From BACL11 sp945865535 (GTDB taxonomy: Bacteria > Bacteroidota > Bacteroidia > Flavobacteriales > BACL11), in NCBI GenBank assembly GCA_947502765.1, contig CANNBA010000016.1, forward strand, positions 1-52,725: a stretch of DNA of 52,725 bases, read 5' to 3'. The notes beneath the pieces were generated by a model, which had not been told where the DNA came from, did no database searches, and was given only the letters and a program-made list of their open reading frames with translations. Positions 8,825-18,075 of this stretch are shown here, one piece after another. Made by a program: the position numbers and the translations under genes. Every line of letters starts with the position of its first letter. The stretch's first letter is position 1.

Positions 8825-9579
8825 TAAAATGAATTAATAATACACATAAAATCCTCTGCATTTAATGAGGCTCCTCCAATCAAACCTCCATCAATATCTT
8901 GTTGAGAAAATAAATGAGCAGCATTTGTAGAATTGCAACTTCCACCATATAAAATAGAAGTATTCTCAGCTACTTTCTCTCCATATTTCTCTTTAACAAT
9001 ATTTCTAATGAAACTATGCACTTCTTGAGCTTGAAGTGAACTTGCTGTAACTCCAGTTCCAATGGCCCAAATAGGTTCGTATGCTATAACAATTTTTGTA
9101 AATTCCTGTGCTGGTAAATGAAATAAACTTTCCGAAATCTGTGATTTAATCCATTCAAAATGTACCCCACTATTTCTTTGTACTAAGCTCTCACCACAAC
9201 AAAAAATTACTTGTAAATTATTTGCCAATGCTTGGCCAACTTTTAATTTTAATAGTGCATTTGTTTCACTAAAATTTGATCTTCTTTCCGAATGTCCTAA
9301 AATGACATACTTAGCACCGCATGAAGCTATCATTTGAGCTGAAACTTCTCCAGTAAAAGTTCCCTTTTCATTGGCACTACAATCTTGTGATGCTGCAAAT
9401 ACATTACCTTTATCAGCACACATTTTTGCCACTTTGTATAAATGAACAAATGAAGGAGCAAAAACGACTTCTGGTTTATTTTCTGAGGAAAATCTCTTTA
9501 AAACATCCTCAACAAGAGTAATCCCCTCAACTCTATTTAAATTCATTTTCCAATTTCCAGCAACTATATTTCTTCTCAT
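8824..9579 (-). CDS. tpiA: TpiA, triosephosphate isomerase
   Basis: TpiA interconverts dihydroxyacetone phosphate and glyceraldehyde-3-phosphate in the cytoplasm. The 251-residue length is standard. Active-site residues are all present: Lys11 in GNWKMN, His96 in ILGHSERR and Glu168 in IAYEPIWAIGTG. The phosphate-binding LYGGS and GGLIGGASL loops are near the C-terminus. It lies one base after the permease gene and is coupled to prmA. Confidence 0.97.
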   Translation of the reverse strand: MRRNIVAGNWKMNLNRVEGITLVEDVLKRFSSENKPEVVFAPSFVHLYKVAKMCADKGNVFAASQDCSANEKGTFTGEVSAQMIASCGAKYVILGHSERRSNFSETNALLKLKVGQALANNLQVIFCCGESLVQRNSGVHFEWIKSQISESLFHLPAQEFTKIVIAYEPIWAIGTGVTASSLQAQEVHSFIRNIVKEKYGEKVAENTSILYGGSCNSTNAAHLFSQQDIDGGLIGGASLNAEDFMCIINSF

Positions 9580-9580
9580 G

Positions 9581-10657
9581 TTAACTAAGTCTTATTCGGG
9601 GATCAAGCCACCCATAGATTAAATCTACAATTAAATTTATTAGTACAAAAATTAAGGCAATAAACAGTACTGAGCCCATAACAACTGGCAAGTCCATTTT
9701 ATTTAAAGCATCTACTATTTCTTTTCCTATTCCATTCCAAGCAAAAATATATTCTATAAAAACAGCTCCAGCTAGCATGTAGGCAAACCATCCTGAAACA
9801 GCTGTAACCACTGGATTTAATGCATTTCTTAAAGCATGCTTAAAAATTACCGTAAATTTACTCAATCCTTTAGCTGTTGCTGTACGCACATAGTCCATAG
9901 ATAATACTTCTAATAAAGAGTTTCTACAGAGTTGTATGATTACTGATAATGGTCGAATTCCTAGTGTAATTGCTGGTAAAATTAAATTTTTTATTTGCAA
10001 GAATGATCCTCTTCCATAATCATCAACCTCATAAAGACTACCTGTCATATTTAAACCAGTGTAATTATGTAAAACAAAACCAAAAAACCAAGCAATGATA
10101 ATAGCGGCAAAAAAAGAAGGTAATGACATGCCTAATACTGAAACAAACAAAATTATTTTGTCTATAAAGGTATCCTTATAAAGTGCGGAAAAAATACCTA
10201 GAATTAATCCTAAAAATAAAGCAATTAGTATAGCTGAAAATGCTAAAACAAAAGTGTTTTTAAAAGTATTTCCTAATATTATACCAACAGGAGTTCCGGT
10301 TCGCACAAAAGATTCTCTTAGATAAGGAACTTTAGCCACTAAGTTATAATCAGCAATTGCAAATAATCTTTTAAATTGGTATTTTCCACTAGTTAAAGAT
10401 GTAAAAGCAGTAGCGCTATTATGATGTATTGAAAGGGGCAAAACATCATTTAAATACAAAGCATATTGCTCGCCTAAAGAACGATCAAAACCATACTTAT
10501 GTTTTATAATAGCTAACTGATTTGAATCCTCACGCTTATCCAACATCATACGAGCAGGATCTCCAGGCAAAACGTTAAATAAATAGAAAACTAATGTTAG
10601 TACTCCCCATAAAACAAGGATACCATAAGTTACTTTTTTAAAAATGTAAGTACTCAA
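9581..10657 (-). CDS. Orphan OppB/DppB-type ABC transporter permease
   Basis: This is a 358-residue inner-membrane protein of the peptide/nickel ABC permease family. The N-terminus has a membrane segment followed by NVLPGDPARMML, the usual OppB-type start. About six membrane helices are visible. The cytoplasmic EAA-type loop reads RTATAKGLSKFTVIFKHALRNALNP (about 258-282), which contacts the ATPase. The C-terminus YGWLDPRIRLS is typical. The usual partners (second permease, two ATPases and a binding protein) are absent from this window, so the substrate cannot be assigned. Confidence 0.9.
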   Translation of the reverse strand: MSTYIFKKVTYGILVLWGVLTLVFYLFNVLPGDPARMMLDKREDSNQLAIIKHKYGFDRSLGEQYALYLNDVLPLSIHHNSATAFTSLTSGKYQFKRLFAIADYNLVAKVPYLRESFVRTGTPVGIILGNTFKNTFVLAFSAILIALFLGLILGIFSALYKDTFIDKIILFVSVLGMSLPSFFAAIIIAWFFGFVLHNYTGLNMTGSLYEVDDYGRGSFLQIKNLILPAITLGIRPLSVIIQLCRNSLLEVLSMDYVRTATAKGLSKFTVIFKHALRNALNPVVTAVSGWFAYMLAGAVFIEYIFAWNGIGKEIVDALNKMDLPVVMGSVLFIALIFVLINLIVDLIYGWLDPRIRLS

Positions 10658-10660
10658 ATC

Positions 10661-11608
10661 TTATTGTTTTCTTTCTAGAATTTTTTGTAAGTCTTCAGCA
10701 GAAAATCCTCTTTCTCCTGTTCCCTCATAAAGCCTGATTTGTCTTGATGCATCAAATAGAATAACAACTGGATTATCATAATCAGGAAAAGTAATTTCCA
10801 TATAGCTATCAATTTCATCCGTTTCATAGTTTGCAAAAGCCATTACTTGATACGGATATTCTTTACCTGCAACTTTAAAGAAATCTGGTATTTTACTCTC
10901 TTCAGAATCTGAAAAAATAATATGAACTTTAGGAAAATCAGCTGTTAAGTTAGAAAGTGAATCTAAGCTCCTTGCAGTATGCTGGCAATGTTCGCAACCC
11001 GCATCAAAAAAACATAAAATTTTTCTTTCTTCTGAATTTACAAAATCTTCATTATTTTCTACAAATGAGATAAAACCACTTGCTGTAGATTTGCTTTGTG
11101 ATCCAATAGGAAGAGATGCAAACATAACAGTGGAAATAAGTAAAAAACATATCATTAAATCTGAGAATCTTCCTCTTATATCCTCTGATTTGATATAAAT
11201 AAAAGCCAGAACAATTAAGCTTAAAATATTTTTGATAAGTGCTTCTAAAGGTGTCATAGGAATTAAATCTCCAAAACATCCACAATTCTCAGAAGTGCCA
11301 AAAATTTGAGTAGCTAAATGAATACTGAAAATAGTAATCATAATAAAAGCAAGTGGTACTATTATCTTTTTCAAATAATTATTAAATAACATTCCAATTG
11401 CCAGAAAAATTTCTGCTCCAATAATAAATCTAGAAAAATAAGAAGCTAGACTTTGAGAGAATCCCATAGGAATAAGTTGTCCCTGTTCAAAAATCTTTGT
11501 AATGCCATACATTGGCACTGGATACAATTTTGCAAAAGCAGAAAGTAAAAATAAAGCTGAAATTAATATCCTTAAAATAAGTACTACATTGTTTTGTTTT
11601 GTTTTCAT
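10661..11608 (-). CDS. DoxX/MauE-like membrane protein with thioredoxin-like C-terminal domain (BT_3928-type)
   Basis: The 315-residue protein combines an N-terminal membrane half with a soluble half. The first half has helices near 9-27, 58-75, 82-105, 125-140 and 148-168. It begins LRILISALFLLSAFAKLYP, as in DoxX/MauE proteins, and has a CGCFG motif at about 109-113. The second half (about 178-315) contains CFFDAGCEHCQHTARSLD, a CxxC thioredoxin-like active site. A redox role in the envelope, such as delivering reducing equivalents or handling disulfides, is inferred from the fold. It is followed after 3 bases by the orphan permease. Confidence 0.82.
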   Translation of the reverse strand: MKTKQNNVVLILRILISALFLLSAFAKLYPVPMYGITKIFEQGQLIPMGFSQSLASYFSRFIIGAEIFLAIGMLFNNYLKKIIVPLAFIMITIFSIHLATQIFGTSENCGCFGDLIPMTPLEALIKNILSLIVLAFIYIKSEDIRGRFSDLMICFLLISTVMFASLPIGSQSKSTASGFISFVENNEDFVNSEERKILCFFDAGCEHCQHTARSLDSLSNLTADFPKVHIIFSDSEESKIPDFFKVAGKEYPYQVMAFANYETDEIDSYMEITFPDYDNPVVILFDASRQIRLYEGTGERGFSAEDLQKILERKQ

Positions 11609-11621
11609 ATCTTTTTAAAAT

Positions 11622-12161
11622 TTAATTTTTTAATTTAATTAACGCAAAAACAGCATAATTTAGCATGTCTAAATAATTGGCATCTACCCCTTCAGAAATC
11701 AAAGTAGAGCCTTTATTATCTTCAATTTGCTTAACTCTAAGTAATTTTTGCAAGATTAAATCAGTGAAAGAGCTTACACGCATATCTTTCCAAGCTTCAC
11801 CATAATCATGATTTTTAGCTAACATCAATTCTTTTGCAATTGCTACATGTTTGTCAAAGTTGTTTATAACCTTTTTAGAATCCATTTCTTCAGGTTGTTC
11901 ACTAACACCCAAATCCAATTGAATAAGCCCAATAATTGCATAATTAACTATTCCTATAAATTCATTTTTAGCCCCCTCTGCAATCTTTTGAATCCCTTTT
12001 TGCTCAATGGAACGAATCCTTTGAGCTTTAATAAAAATCTGATCGGTTAAAGAGCTGATTCTGAGTATTCTCCATGCGCTACCATAATCTTTCATTTTCT
12101 TTGCAAAAATGTCCTTACAATTTTTTATTATTGAATCGTATTCGGTAATTGTTTGATGCAT
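11622..12161 (-). CDS. DUF1599 family protein with two internal copies of the domain
   Basis: I chose the ATG at 12161 (MHQTITEYDSI). The longer frame to 12287 adds a hydrophobic, unrelated segment and would run through the divergent folP start. The 179-residue protein contains two copies of one helical unit. The first holds KMKDYGSAWRILRISSLTDQ and the second KNHDYGEAWKDMRVSSFTDL, each followed by a basic-acidic helix (RIRSIEQKG, RVKQIEDNKG) and NYAIIGLIQL or NYAVFALIKL. This is the DUF1599 pattern. The function is not established. It heads the minus-strand run leading to tpiA and prmA, 13 bases before the DoxX-like gene. Confidence 0.85.
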   Translation of the reverse strand: MHQTITEYDSIIKNCKDIFAKKMKDYGSAWRILRISSLTDQIFIKAQRIRSIEQKGIQKIAEGAKNEFIGIVNYAIIGLIQLDLGVSEQPEEMDSKKVINNFDKHVAIAKELMLAKNHDYGEAWKDMRVSSFTDLILQKLLRVKQIEDNKGSTLISEGVDANYLDMLNYAVFALIKLKN

Positions 12162-12201
12162 ATAATCTTTCCCTTTAATAATGCCGAAATATACAGCAAT
12201 T

Positions 12202-13047
12202 ATGAACTTAAGAGCCACAAACTTAAAAAGCAATTCAACCATTTTTTCAACAGATAATGCAATTGTCATGGGAATACTAAATCTCACTAAGGATTCCTTT
12301 TATGATGGAGGTAAATATATTGATGAAAAACAAATAATTTTAAAATGCAAAACCATGCTAGATGAAGGAGCGTCAATAATTGATATTGGAGCACAATCAT
12401 CAAGGCCAGTAGCAACTCAAGTTTCATCTCAGGAGGAACTACAGAAGCTCTTACCCACAATCAAATTGTTAAAAAATAACTTTCAGAATATTACTATTTC
12501 AATAGACACGTTTTGGGCAAATACAGCTAAAAAATGCATACAAGAAGGAGCTGATATTATAAACGATATCTCTTCCGGAGAGATAGATAAGGATATGATT
12601 GCCTCAATTGCTAAACTGAATGTACCTTATATAATGATGCATATGAAAGGGACACCTCAAAACATGCAAAACAATCCAACTTACAAAAATGTAACTAAGG
12701 AAATTATCACTTACTTTGAGAGTAAGATTGATAAATTACATCAATTAGGATTTTACAAGATAGTAATTGATCCAGGTTTTGGTTTTGGAAAAACTCTAGA
12801 ACATAATTATGAAATTTTAAATAATCTAGATAAATTTGAATGTTTAAAATATCCTATTTTAGTTGGAGTTAGTCGAAAGAGTATGATTTACAAAGTATTA
12901 GATACTGACGCAACTCATTCTCTTAATGGAACATCTGTTTTTAATACTCTATCACTTAAAAATGGAGCAAGCATCTTAAGAGTTCATGATGTAAAAGAAG
13001 CTGTAGAATGCATAAAAATTGTTAACTTCGCTAAAAATAATTGTTAA
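12202..13047 (+). CDS. folP: FolP, dihydropteroate synthase
   Basis: FolP condenses 7,8-dihydropterin pyrophosphate with p-aminobenzoate in folate synthesis. Family motifs are VMGILNLTKDSFYDGGKY near the N-terminus, DIGAQSSRP, SIDTFWA, INDISSG, MMHMKGTPQNMQ, VIDPGFGFGKT and ILVGVSRKSMI. The ATG at 12202 (MNLRATNLK, 281 residues) fits the family start. An upstream in-frame ATG at 12181 would add seven residues and cannot be excluded. The gene is divergent from the DUF1599 gene. Its stop overlaps the cdaA start (TAATG). Confidence 0.94.
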   Translation: MNLRATNLKSNSTIFSTDNAIVMGILNLTKDSFYDGGKYIDEKQIILKCKTMLDEGASIIDIGAQSSRPVATQVSSQEELQKLLPTIKLLKNNFQNITISIDTFWANTAKKCIQEGADIINDISSGEIDKDMIASIAKLNVPYIMMHMKGTPQNMQNNPTYKNVTKEIITYFESKIDKLHQLGFYKIVIDPGFGFGKTLEHNYEILNNLDKFECLKYPILVGVSRKSMIYKVLDTDATHSLNGTSVFNTLSLKNGASILRVHDVKEAVECIKIVNFAKNNC

Positions 13048-13823
13048 TGGAATTTTTAGAAATAGGTATTATTGAAATTATAGACATTTCGCTTGTCGCT
13101 ATCTTAATTTATCAGCTATACAAGCTAATCAAAGGCTCTGTTGCCATGAACATCTTTATCGGATTAGCTGCTATTTATATTTTATGGAAAATAGTATCCG
13201 CATTTCATTTGCAGCTTTTAGGAGAAATCTTAGGTCAATTTATTGGATTTGGAGTAATTCTACTTGCTATTGTATTTCAGCAAGAACTTAGAAAATTTCT
13301 TATGATGATTGGGAAAGGAAAAGTAATGAAAAATAAAGGATTATTTAAGTTTAACTTTACTATAGCAAATGATAATCAATTAAATACACTCGCCATTACA
13401 AAAGCATGTGAAAATATGGCTAAAACAAAAACTGGTGCCATTATGATTGTAACTCAAATTGATGATTTAGCTGTTTTTTGCGAGAGTGGCATAGAAATGA
13501 ATGCAATAATTTCAGTTCCAATGATTGAAAGCATCTTTTACAAGAATAGCCCTTTGCATGATGGAGCAGTTATTATAAGAAATAATAAAATAATAAGTGC
13601 AAGAAGTGTTTTGCCAGTAAGTAATAGTAGCGAATTACCAAGACGTTTAGGCATGAGACATAGAGCTGCTGTAGGAATTACAGAAGAATCTGATGCAATA
13701 GCTATAATAGTATCTGAAGAAACAGGGGAAATATCTTATGTGAAAGATGGTGAACTTTTTACTAAAAAAACAGCTCAGCAGTTAGAACAGTTCCTAAACA
13801 GCATTTTTACTCAAACACAATAA
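13047..13823 (+). CDS. cdaA: CdaA, membrane diadenylate cyclase (c-di-AMP synthase)
   Basis: CdaA joins two ATP into c-di-AMP, a second messenger tied to osmotic and cell-wall homeostasis. I use the ATG at 13047, which overlaps the folP stop (TAATG); an in-frame TTG lies six bases upstream. The 258-residue protein has three N-terminal membrane helices within 1-80, then the DisA_N domain. Catalytic motifs DGA (172-174, in SPLHDGAVI) and RHR (204-206, in GMRHRAAVG) are intact, so it should be active. The last 17 bases overlap the end of the convergent subtilase gene. Confidence 0.95.
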   Translation: MEFLEIGIIEIIDISLVAILIYQLYKLIKGSVAMNIFIGLAAIYILWKIVSAFHLQLLGEILGQFIGFGVILLAIVFQQELRKFLMMIGKGKVMKNKGLFKFNFTIANDNQLNTLAITKACENMAKTKTGAIMIVTQIDDLAVFCESGIEMNAIISVPMIESIFYKNSPLHDGAVIIRNNKIISARSVLPVSNSSELPRRLGMRHRAAVGITEESDAIAIIVSEETGEISYVKDGELFTKKTAQQLEQFLNSIFTQTQ

Positions 13824-15342
13824 ATTTCTTATTCAATTCAAAGCCAGTAGCAATTAAATGGATGATATAAACACCTGCTGTTTTAGGTTTTATAATTTTA
13901 ATTACATCTTGTTTATTATAATAATACAAGATTCCAGAATCAATTAGTTTGCCATCAACAGTATAAATAGTATAACTTACATCTTCACTTATGCTTTCAT
14001 TAATTGGAATTGTAAAATCATACTTTAAATACTGATAAGAACTATAATAATCAGGAATTCCATAACCAAATTGATCATCAGGGTTTAAATATCTATCTGC
14101 TGACTTATAAATGGCATCTTTGATGCTAATAGCAGATTTGTGAGGGTTTGATCCCCACAAACAAGCAACCATTCCAGCAGTTATAGGAGAGGAGAAAGAG
14201 GTGCCATTACCAGTCATAACTGTATTATCAGAATTAGCTACGACTGTATTTTTTCCCTGAGCAACAACATTAGGTTTTACATTACCAGCTGCATTTGGTC
14301 CATATGAACTAAATGAGGCAAACTCTTCATTTTCATCAACTGCACCGACTGTTAATACGTTACAATTATCGGCAGGAGCGCCAATATAATGCCAACTACT
14401 ATTACCGGAATTACCTGCAGAATTTACAACAATAATACCTTTATAAGAAGCCATACCAGCACCTATACTTATCGGTGTTGTTTTACCATCCATATCAGCA
14501 TAAGTATGATCTTGAAGTGTATCATCAAAAGTAGTATAACCTAATGATGAATTAATAATATCAGCACCTGCACTATCAGCATATTCAGCGGCACAAACCC
14601 ACATAAATTCTTCAATCAAATTTTCAGAAAAGACATCTTCACTCCTAAGTAAAAGATATTGAGCATCAGGAGCTGTTCCCATCATTGCCCCTTTTGCTCC
14701 CATAGTACTGAGTACCATCATTCCGTGAGTATGGTCATCATACACATTTGAATTCCCATCAACAAAATCGTAAGTACTCAAAATCTGATTCTGTAAATCA
14801 GAAAACAAATCCAACTCATCAACCTTATAAAAACCAGCATCAAGCACTGCAATGGTAATACCATTTCCTTTAAACCCTTTTGAATGCATTACATCACCAC
14901 CTAACATTTGTAGCTGATTAAAAGTCAAACCATAATCAGAAGCGTCATAACTCAACTTCCATTTTTCACCAATCTTTTTGGTATTTTGCCAACTACCAAA
15001 AGCAACTACACTATCAATAAAAATATAATTCAATGATGACATTAGTAAACTATCATAAGTGCTAACAATTACCCCATTAAACCATTTTGATGTATTCTCA
15101 ATTACAAATCCTGCTGATTTCAAGTCATTAATATAAAGTGAGGAAACGGGTAAATCAGTACTATCAATTGCTATTGAAAATTTTTGCCTTTTAGAAATTG
15201 TTTTTGGTGAAAGATATTCTTCTGGAAGATTAACACTAAAAGTAGTATTTGCTTTATCAGTAAAAGAAATAAAATATCTAAAAGCGCCATCTTGCCCTAG
15301 CAATACAGATGGAAGCAATAAAAGGACCAGCATTTTTCTCAT
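13807..15342 (-). CDS. Secreted subtilisin-like (S8) serine protease with T9SS sorting domain
   Basis: The 511-residue protein begins with a signal peptide (about 1-16, ending LLGQ). A propeptide-like stretch follows to about 130, then an S8 peptidase domain. The catalytic triad is Asp168 (IAVLDAGF), His206 (DDHTHGMMV) and Ser382 (GNGTSFSSP), with Asn311 in SAGNSG as oxyanion residue. The last about 70 residues form a T9SS type A-like sorting domain (YTIYTVDGKLIDSG, TAGVYIIHL, KKFIVFE). It should therefore be secreted or surface-attached. It lies 28 bases downstream of argS on the same strand. Confidence 0.93.
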   Translation of the reverse strand: MRKMLVLLLLPSVLLGQDGAFRYFISFTDKANTTFSVNLPEEYLSPKTISKRQKFSIAIDSTDLPVSSLYINDLKSAGFVIENTSKWFNGVIVSTYDSLLMSSLNYIFIDSVVAFGSWQNTKKIGEKWKLSYDASDYGLTFNQLQMLGGDVMHSKGFKGNGITIAVLDAGFYKVDELDLFSDLQNQILSTYDFVDGNSNVYDDHTHGMMVLSTMGAKGAMMGTAPDAQYLLLRSEDVFSENLIEEFMWVCAAEYADSAGADIINSSLGYTTFDDTLQDHTYADMDGKTTPISIGAGMASYKGIIVVNSAGNSGNSSWHYIGAPADNCNVLTVGAVDENEEFASFSSYGPNAAGNVKPNVVAQGKNTVVANSDNTVMTGNGTSFSSPITAGMVACLWGSNPHKSAISIKDAIYKSADRYLNPDDQFGYGIPDYYSSYQYLKYDFTIPINESISEDVSYTIYTVDGKLIDSGILYYYNKQDVIKIIKPKTAGVYIIHLIATGFELNKKFIVFE

Positions 15343-15370
15343 ACGCTAAAAAATAACTAATTAAATAACT

Positions 15371-17140
15371 TTACATTCTATTAGGAACTTTAACCCCTAA
15401 AAGATTCATGGCGGTTTTAATCACCTCCCCCACTTTTAATGACAATCCTAAGCGGAAGTTGATAAGCTCATCACTTTCAGCAGTAAATATAGCAGTACTC
15501 TGATAATAATTATTAAAATCCTTTACTAAATCATAAGTATAGTTAGCTAAAAGGGCTGGACTATAATTAATTGCTGCTTCTTGAATCAAAGCAGGAAAAG
15601 CAGTTAAGTGCTTAATAATCTCTTGTTCTTTATCTGTTATATCAATTGATTTTGGCATAATTACCTGAGCAGAATATTTTCTTTTTAAGGACTGAATTCT
15701 GGCATAAGTATACTGAATAAAAGGACCAGTATTTCCGTTAAAATCAACTGATTCCTCAGGATTAAATAGCATTCTCTTTTTAGGATCTACTTTAAGCATA
15801 AAATATTTTAATGCCCCTAAGCCAACAATTTCATACAAGTCATTTGCCTCTTTTTCTGAGAATCCTTCTAGTTTCCCCAACTCCTTGGCTATGCCTTTGG
15901 CTGTATCCACCATTTCTTGGATGAAATCATCCGCATCCACCACAGTACCTTCACGCGATTTCATTCTCCCGGTTGGTAAATCTACCATCCCATAAGATAA
16001 ATGATAACAATTTTTTGCCCAGTCATATCCCAATTTATCTAAGATTAAAAACAAAACTTTAAAATGATAATCTTGCTCGTTAGCAACTGTATATGCCATA
16101 TGAGAAAAGTTAAAATCTTCATGTCTTTGTATAGCGGTTCCAATATCTTGAGTCATGTAAACTGCAGTTCCGTCAGAGCGCAAAATAATTTTCTCATCCA
16201 ATCCTTCATTTGATAAATCTATCCAAACCGAACCATCTTCTTTTTTATAAAAAACTCCTTTTTCAAGCCCAATATCCACTACTTTTTTTCCTAAAAGATA
16301 AGTATCACTTTCATAATAGTTTTTGTCAAAATCAACTCCTAGCCTAGAATAAGTAGTTGCAAAACCTTCATATACCCAAGCATTCATCTTCTCCCAAAGA
16401 GCTCTTACCTCAACATCATTCGCTTCCCATTTTAAAAGCATTTCTTGTGCTTTTTTAAAAATAGGAGCCTCTTTCTCAGCTTGTTCTTTTTCCATTCCTG
16501 AAGCAATCAATTCAGTAATTTCTTTTTTATAATGCTTATCAAACTCTACATAATATTTACCAACTAAATGATCGCCTTTTATACCAGAAGAAACTGGAGT
16601 TTCTCCATTACCAAATTCTTGCCAAGCTATCATGGATTTACAAATATGTATGCCTCTATCATTAATAATTTGTACTTTCTTTACATTTTTGCCACTTGCC
16701 TTAAGTATCTCAGCAACAGAATATCCTAAAAAATTATTTCGCAAATGACCTAAATGAATGGGTTTATTGGTATTTGGTGAACAGTACTCAACCAAATAAG
16801 TAGGTGACTTTTCAGCTACTTTTACTATTCCATAATCAGTAGTATTGTATATATTTACAAAATGATTAAACCAAAAATCTTTAGAAATTTCAAGGTTTAA
16901 GAACCCTTTTACAACATTAAAATTGCTAATCTCTGCAACATTTTCTTTTAAATAAGAACCTAGCTCCTGAGCGGTTTGTTCGGCTCCTTTTTTAGAAACA
17001 CCCAAAAAAGAAAATACTACTACTGTAATATCTCCTGCAAACTCTTTTCTTGTATTTTGAAACTGTATGCTTTGCTCTGATGCTGCATATAATTTAATAA
17101 GTGCTTTTTCGATCTCCTTATGTAATATCTGCTCTATCAT
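15371..17140 (-). CDS. argS: ArgS, arginyl-tRNA synthetase
   Basis: ArgS charges tRNA-Arg with arginine. The 589-residue class I synthetase has the N-terminal Add-1 domain (about 1-110). The HIGH-type motif is HLGHLRNN in SPNTNKPIHLGH. The KMSK-type loop is degenerate, as usual for ArgS (GRMKSREGT). The C-terminal DALR anticodon-binding domain ends in NLLGVKVPNRM. It starts 2 bases after the ctlX-like gene, so an arginine-charging enzyme and two guanidino hydrolases share a transcript. Confidence 0.97.
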   Translation of the reverse strand: MIEQILHKEIEKALIKLYAASEQSIQFQNTRKEFAGDITVVVFSFLGVSKKGAEQTAQELGSYLKENVAEISNFNVVKGFLNLEISKDFWFNHFVNIYNTTDYGIVKVAEKSPTYLVEYCSPNTNKPIHLGHLRNNFLGYSVAEILKASGKNVKKVQIINDRGIHICKSMIAWQEFGNGETPVSSGIKGDHLVGKYYVEFDKHYKKEITELIASGMEKEQAEKEAPIFKKAQEMLLKWEANDVEVRALWEKMNAWVYEGFATTYSRLGVDFDKNYYESDTYLLGKKVVDIGLEKGVFYKKEDGSVWIDLSNEGLDEKIILRSDGTAVYMTQDIGTAIQRHEDFNFSHMAYTVANEQDYHFKVLFLILDKLGYDWAKNCYHLSYGMVDLPTGRMKSREGTVVDADDFIQEMVDTAKGIAKELGKLEGFSEKEANDLYEIVGLGALKYFMLKVDPKKRMLFNPEESVDFNGNTGPFIQYTYARIQSLKRKYSAQVIMPKSIDITDKEQEIIKHLTAFPALIQEAAINYSPALLANYTYDLVKDFNNYYQSTAIFTAESDELINFRLGLSLKVGEVIKTAMNLLGVKVPNRM

Positions 17141-17142
17141 AT

Positions 17143-18075
17143 TTACTTTTTAGGCAGAAATACTTCTGCCATCATACATCTTGCACTGCCACCACCACAA
17201 GCCTCTATTGTATCTAATGAACTATAAATAATAGGGCAATATTTTTCAATTGTTTTTTTCTGTTTATTATTTAAACTACTAAATGCTGAGTGGGACATCA
17301 CCAGATAGGGCTTATCCCCCATTACTTGCAACATATTTCCTGCAAATCTATGATTTTGAGCTTGAGTAATTTCTATGATTTCTTTTCCAGTTTCAGAAAG
17401 TGTTTCAACAACATGCTTTCTTTCGTCTTTATCATCAATAGTGTCTAAACAAATTACTGCAAATTTATCAGCCACACACATCATTACATTTGTATGATAA
17501 ATAGCCATTCTCTCTTCATTAACACTTTGATTTGCCGTAAAACAAACTGGACGGTATCCAAACTCCTCACAAAATTGCATTACTGCAATCTCATCTGTAC
17601 GAATAGAAATAGCTGCATAACAAATTTTATGTTCTCTATCTAAAACCATACTCCCTGTGCCTTCAAGATATTTATCATGCTCTTCAAACTCAGAAAAATC
17701 CTTAATCTCTTTTATATTAAATCCATACTCATCCACTAAAGTATCAAAAATATCTTCTCTCCTTTCAGCTCTTCTATTTTTAGCACACATAGGATATAAT
17801 CCTACAGTCCCATCAGCATGAAAGGAGACCCAATTGTTTGGGAAAATAGAATCAGGAGTATCCGGTTTTTTTGTGTCTTCAATCACAATTACATTAACTC
17901 CAACATTTTTTAATAGCTCCACCAAATTATTAAATTCTAAAAGTGCTTTTTCCTGGGTTTGCTCATCAGATAAATTATCCAAAACTTGCTGATAATAATT
18001 ATTTACAGCCGTTTGCTCATTATATCTAAAGCTAACTGGCTGTATCATCAATATGTTGTTGGTTATTTGCATCAT
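17143..18075 (-). CDS. ctlX: CtlX-like citrulline/arginine-type hydrolase of the guanidine-modifying superfamily
   Basis: I place the start at ATG 18075, which forms TAATGATG with the upstream stop codon; the frame extends further but lacks conserved sequence there. The roughly 310-residue protein has the pentein-fold signature of CtlX-type hydrolases: IQPVSFRYNEQTAVNNYYQ at the start, IFPNNWVSFH, EGTGSMVLDRE, YHTNVMMCV, HRFAGNML and the catalytic-Cys region GGGSARCMMAEVFLP at the C-terminus. CtlX enzymes elsewhere hydrolyse citrulline. Substrate here is inferred only. It is cotranscribed with a second related hydrolase upstream and argS downstream. Confidence 0.85.
   Translation of the reverse strand: MMQITNNILMIQPVSFRYNEQTAVNNYYQQVLDNLSDEQTQEKALLEFNNLVELLKNVGVNVIVIEDTKKPDTPDSIFPNNWVSFHADGTVGLYPMCAKNRRAERREDIFDTLVDEYGFNIKEIKDFSEFEEHDKYLEGTGSMVLDREHKICYAAISIRTDEIAVMQFCEEFGYRPVCFTANQSVNEERMAIYHTNVMMCVADKFAVICLDTIDDKDERKHVVETLSETGKEIIEITQAQNHRFAGNMLQVMGDKPYLVMSHSAFSSLNNKQKKTIEKYCPIIYSSLDTIEACGGGSARCMMAEVFLPKK

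Noticed and set aside
12161..12287. Longer start of the DUF1599 protein
   Set aside because: The extra 42 residues are hydrophobic, unlike the family, and would overlap folP; the ATG at 12161 begins the conserved part.
13041..13047. TTG start for cdaA at 13041
   Set aside because: The ATG at 13047 overlaps the folP stop as TAATG, the usual coupling in this window, and fits the family start.
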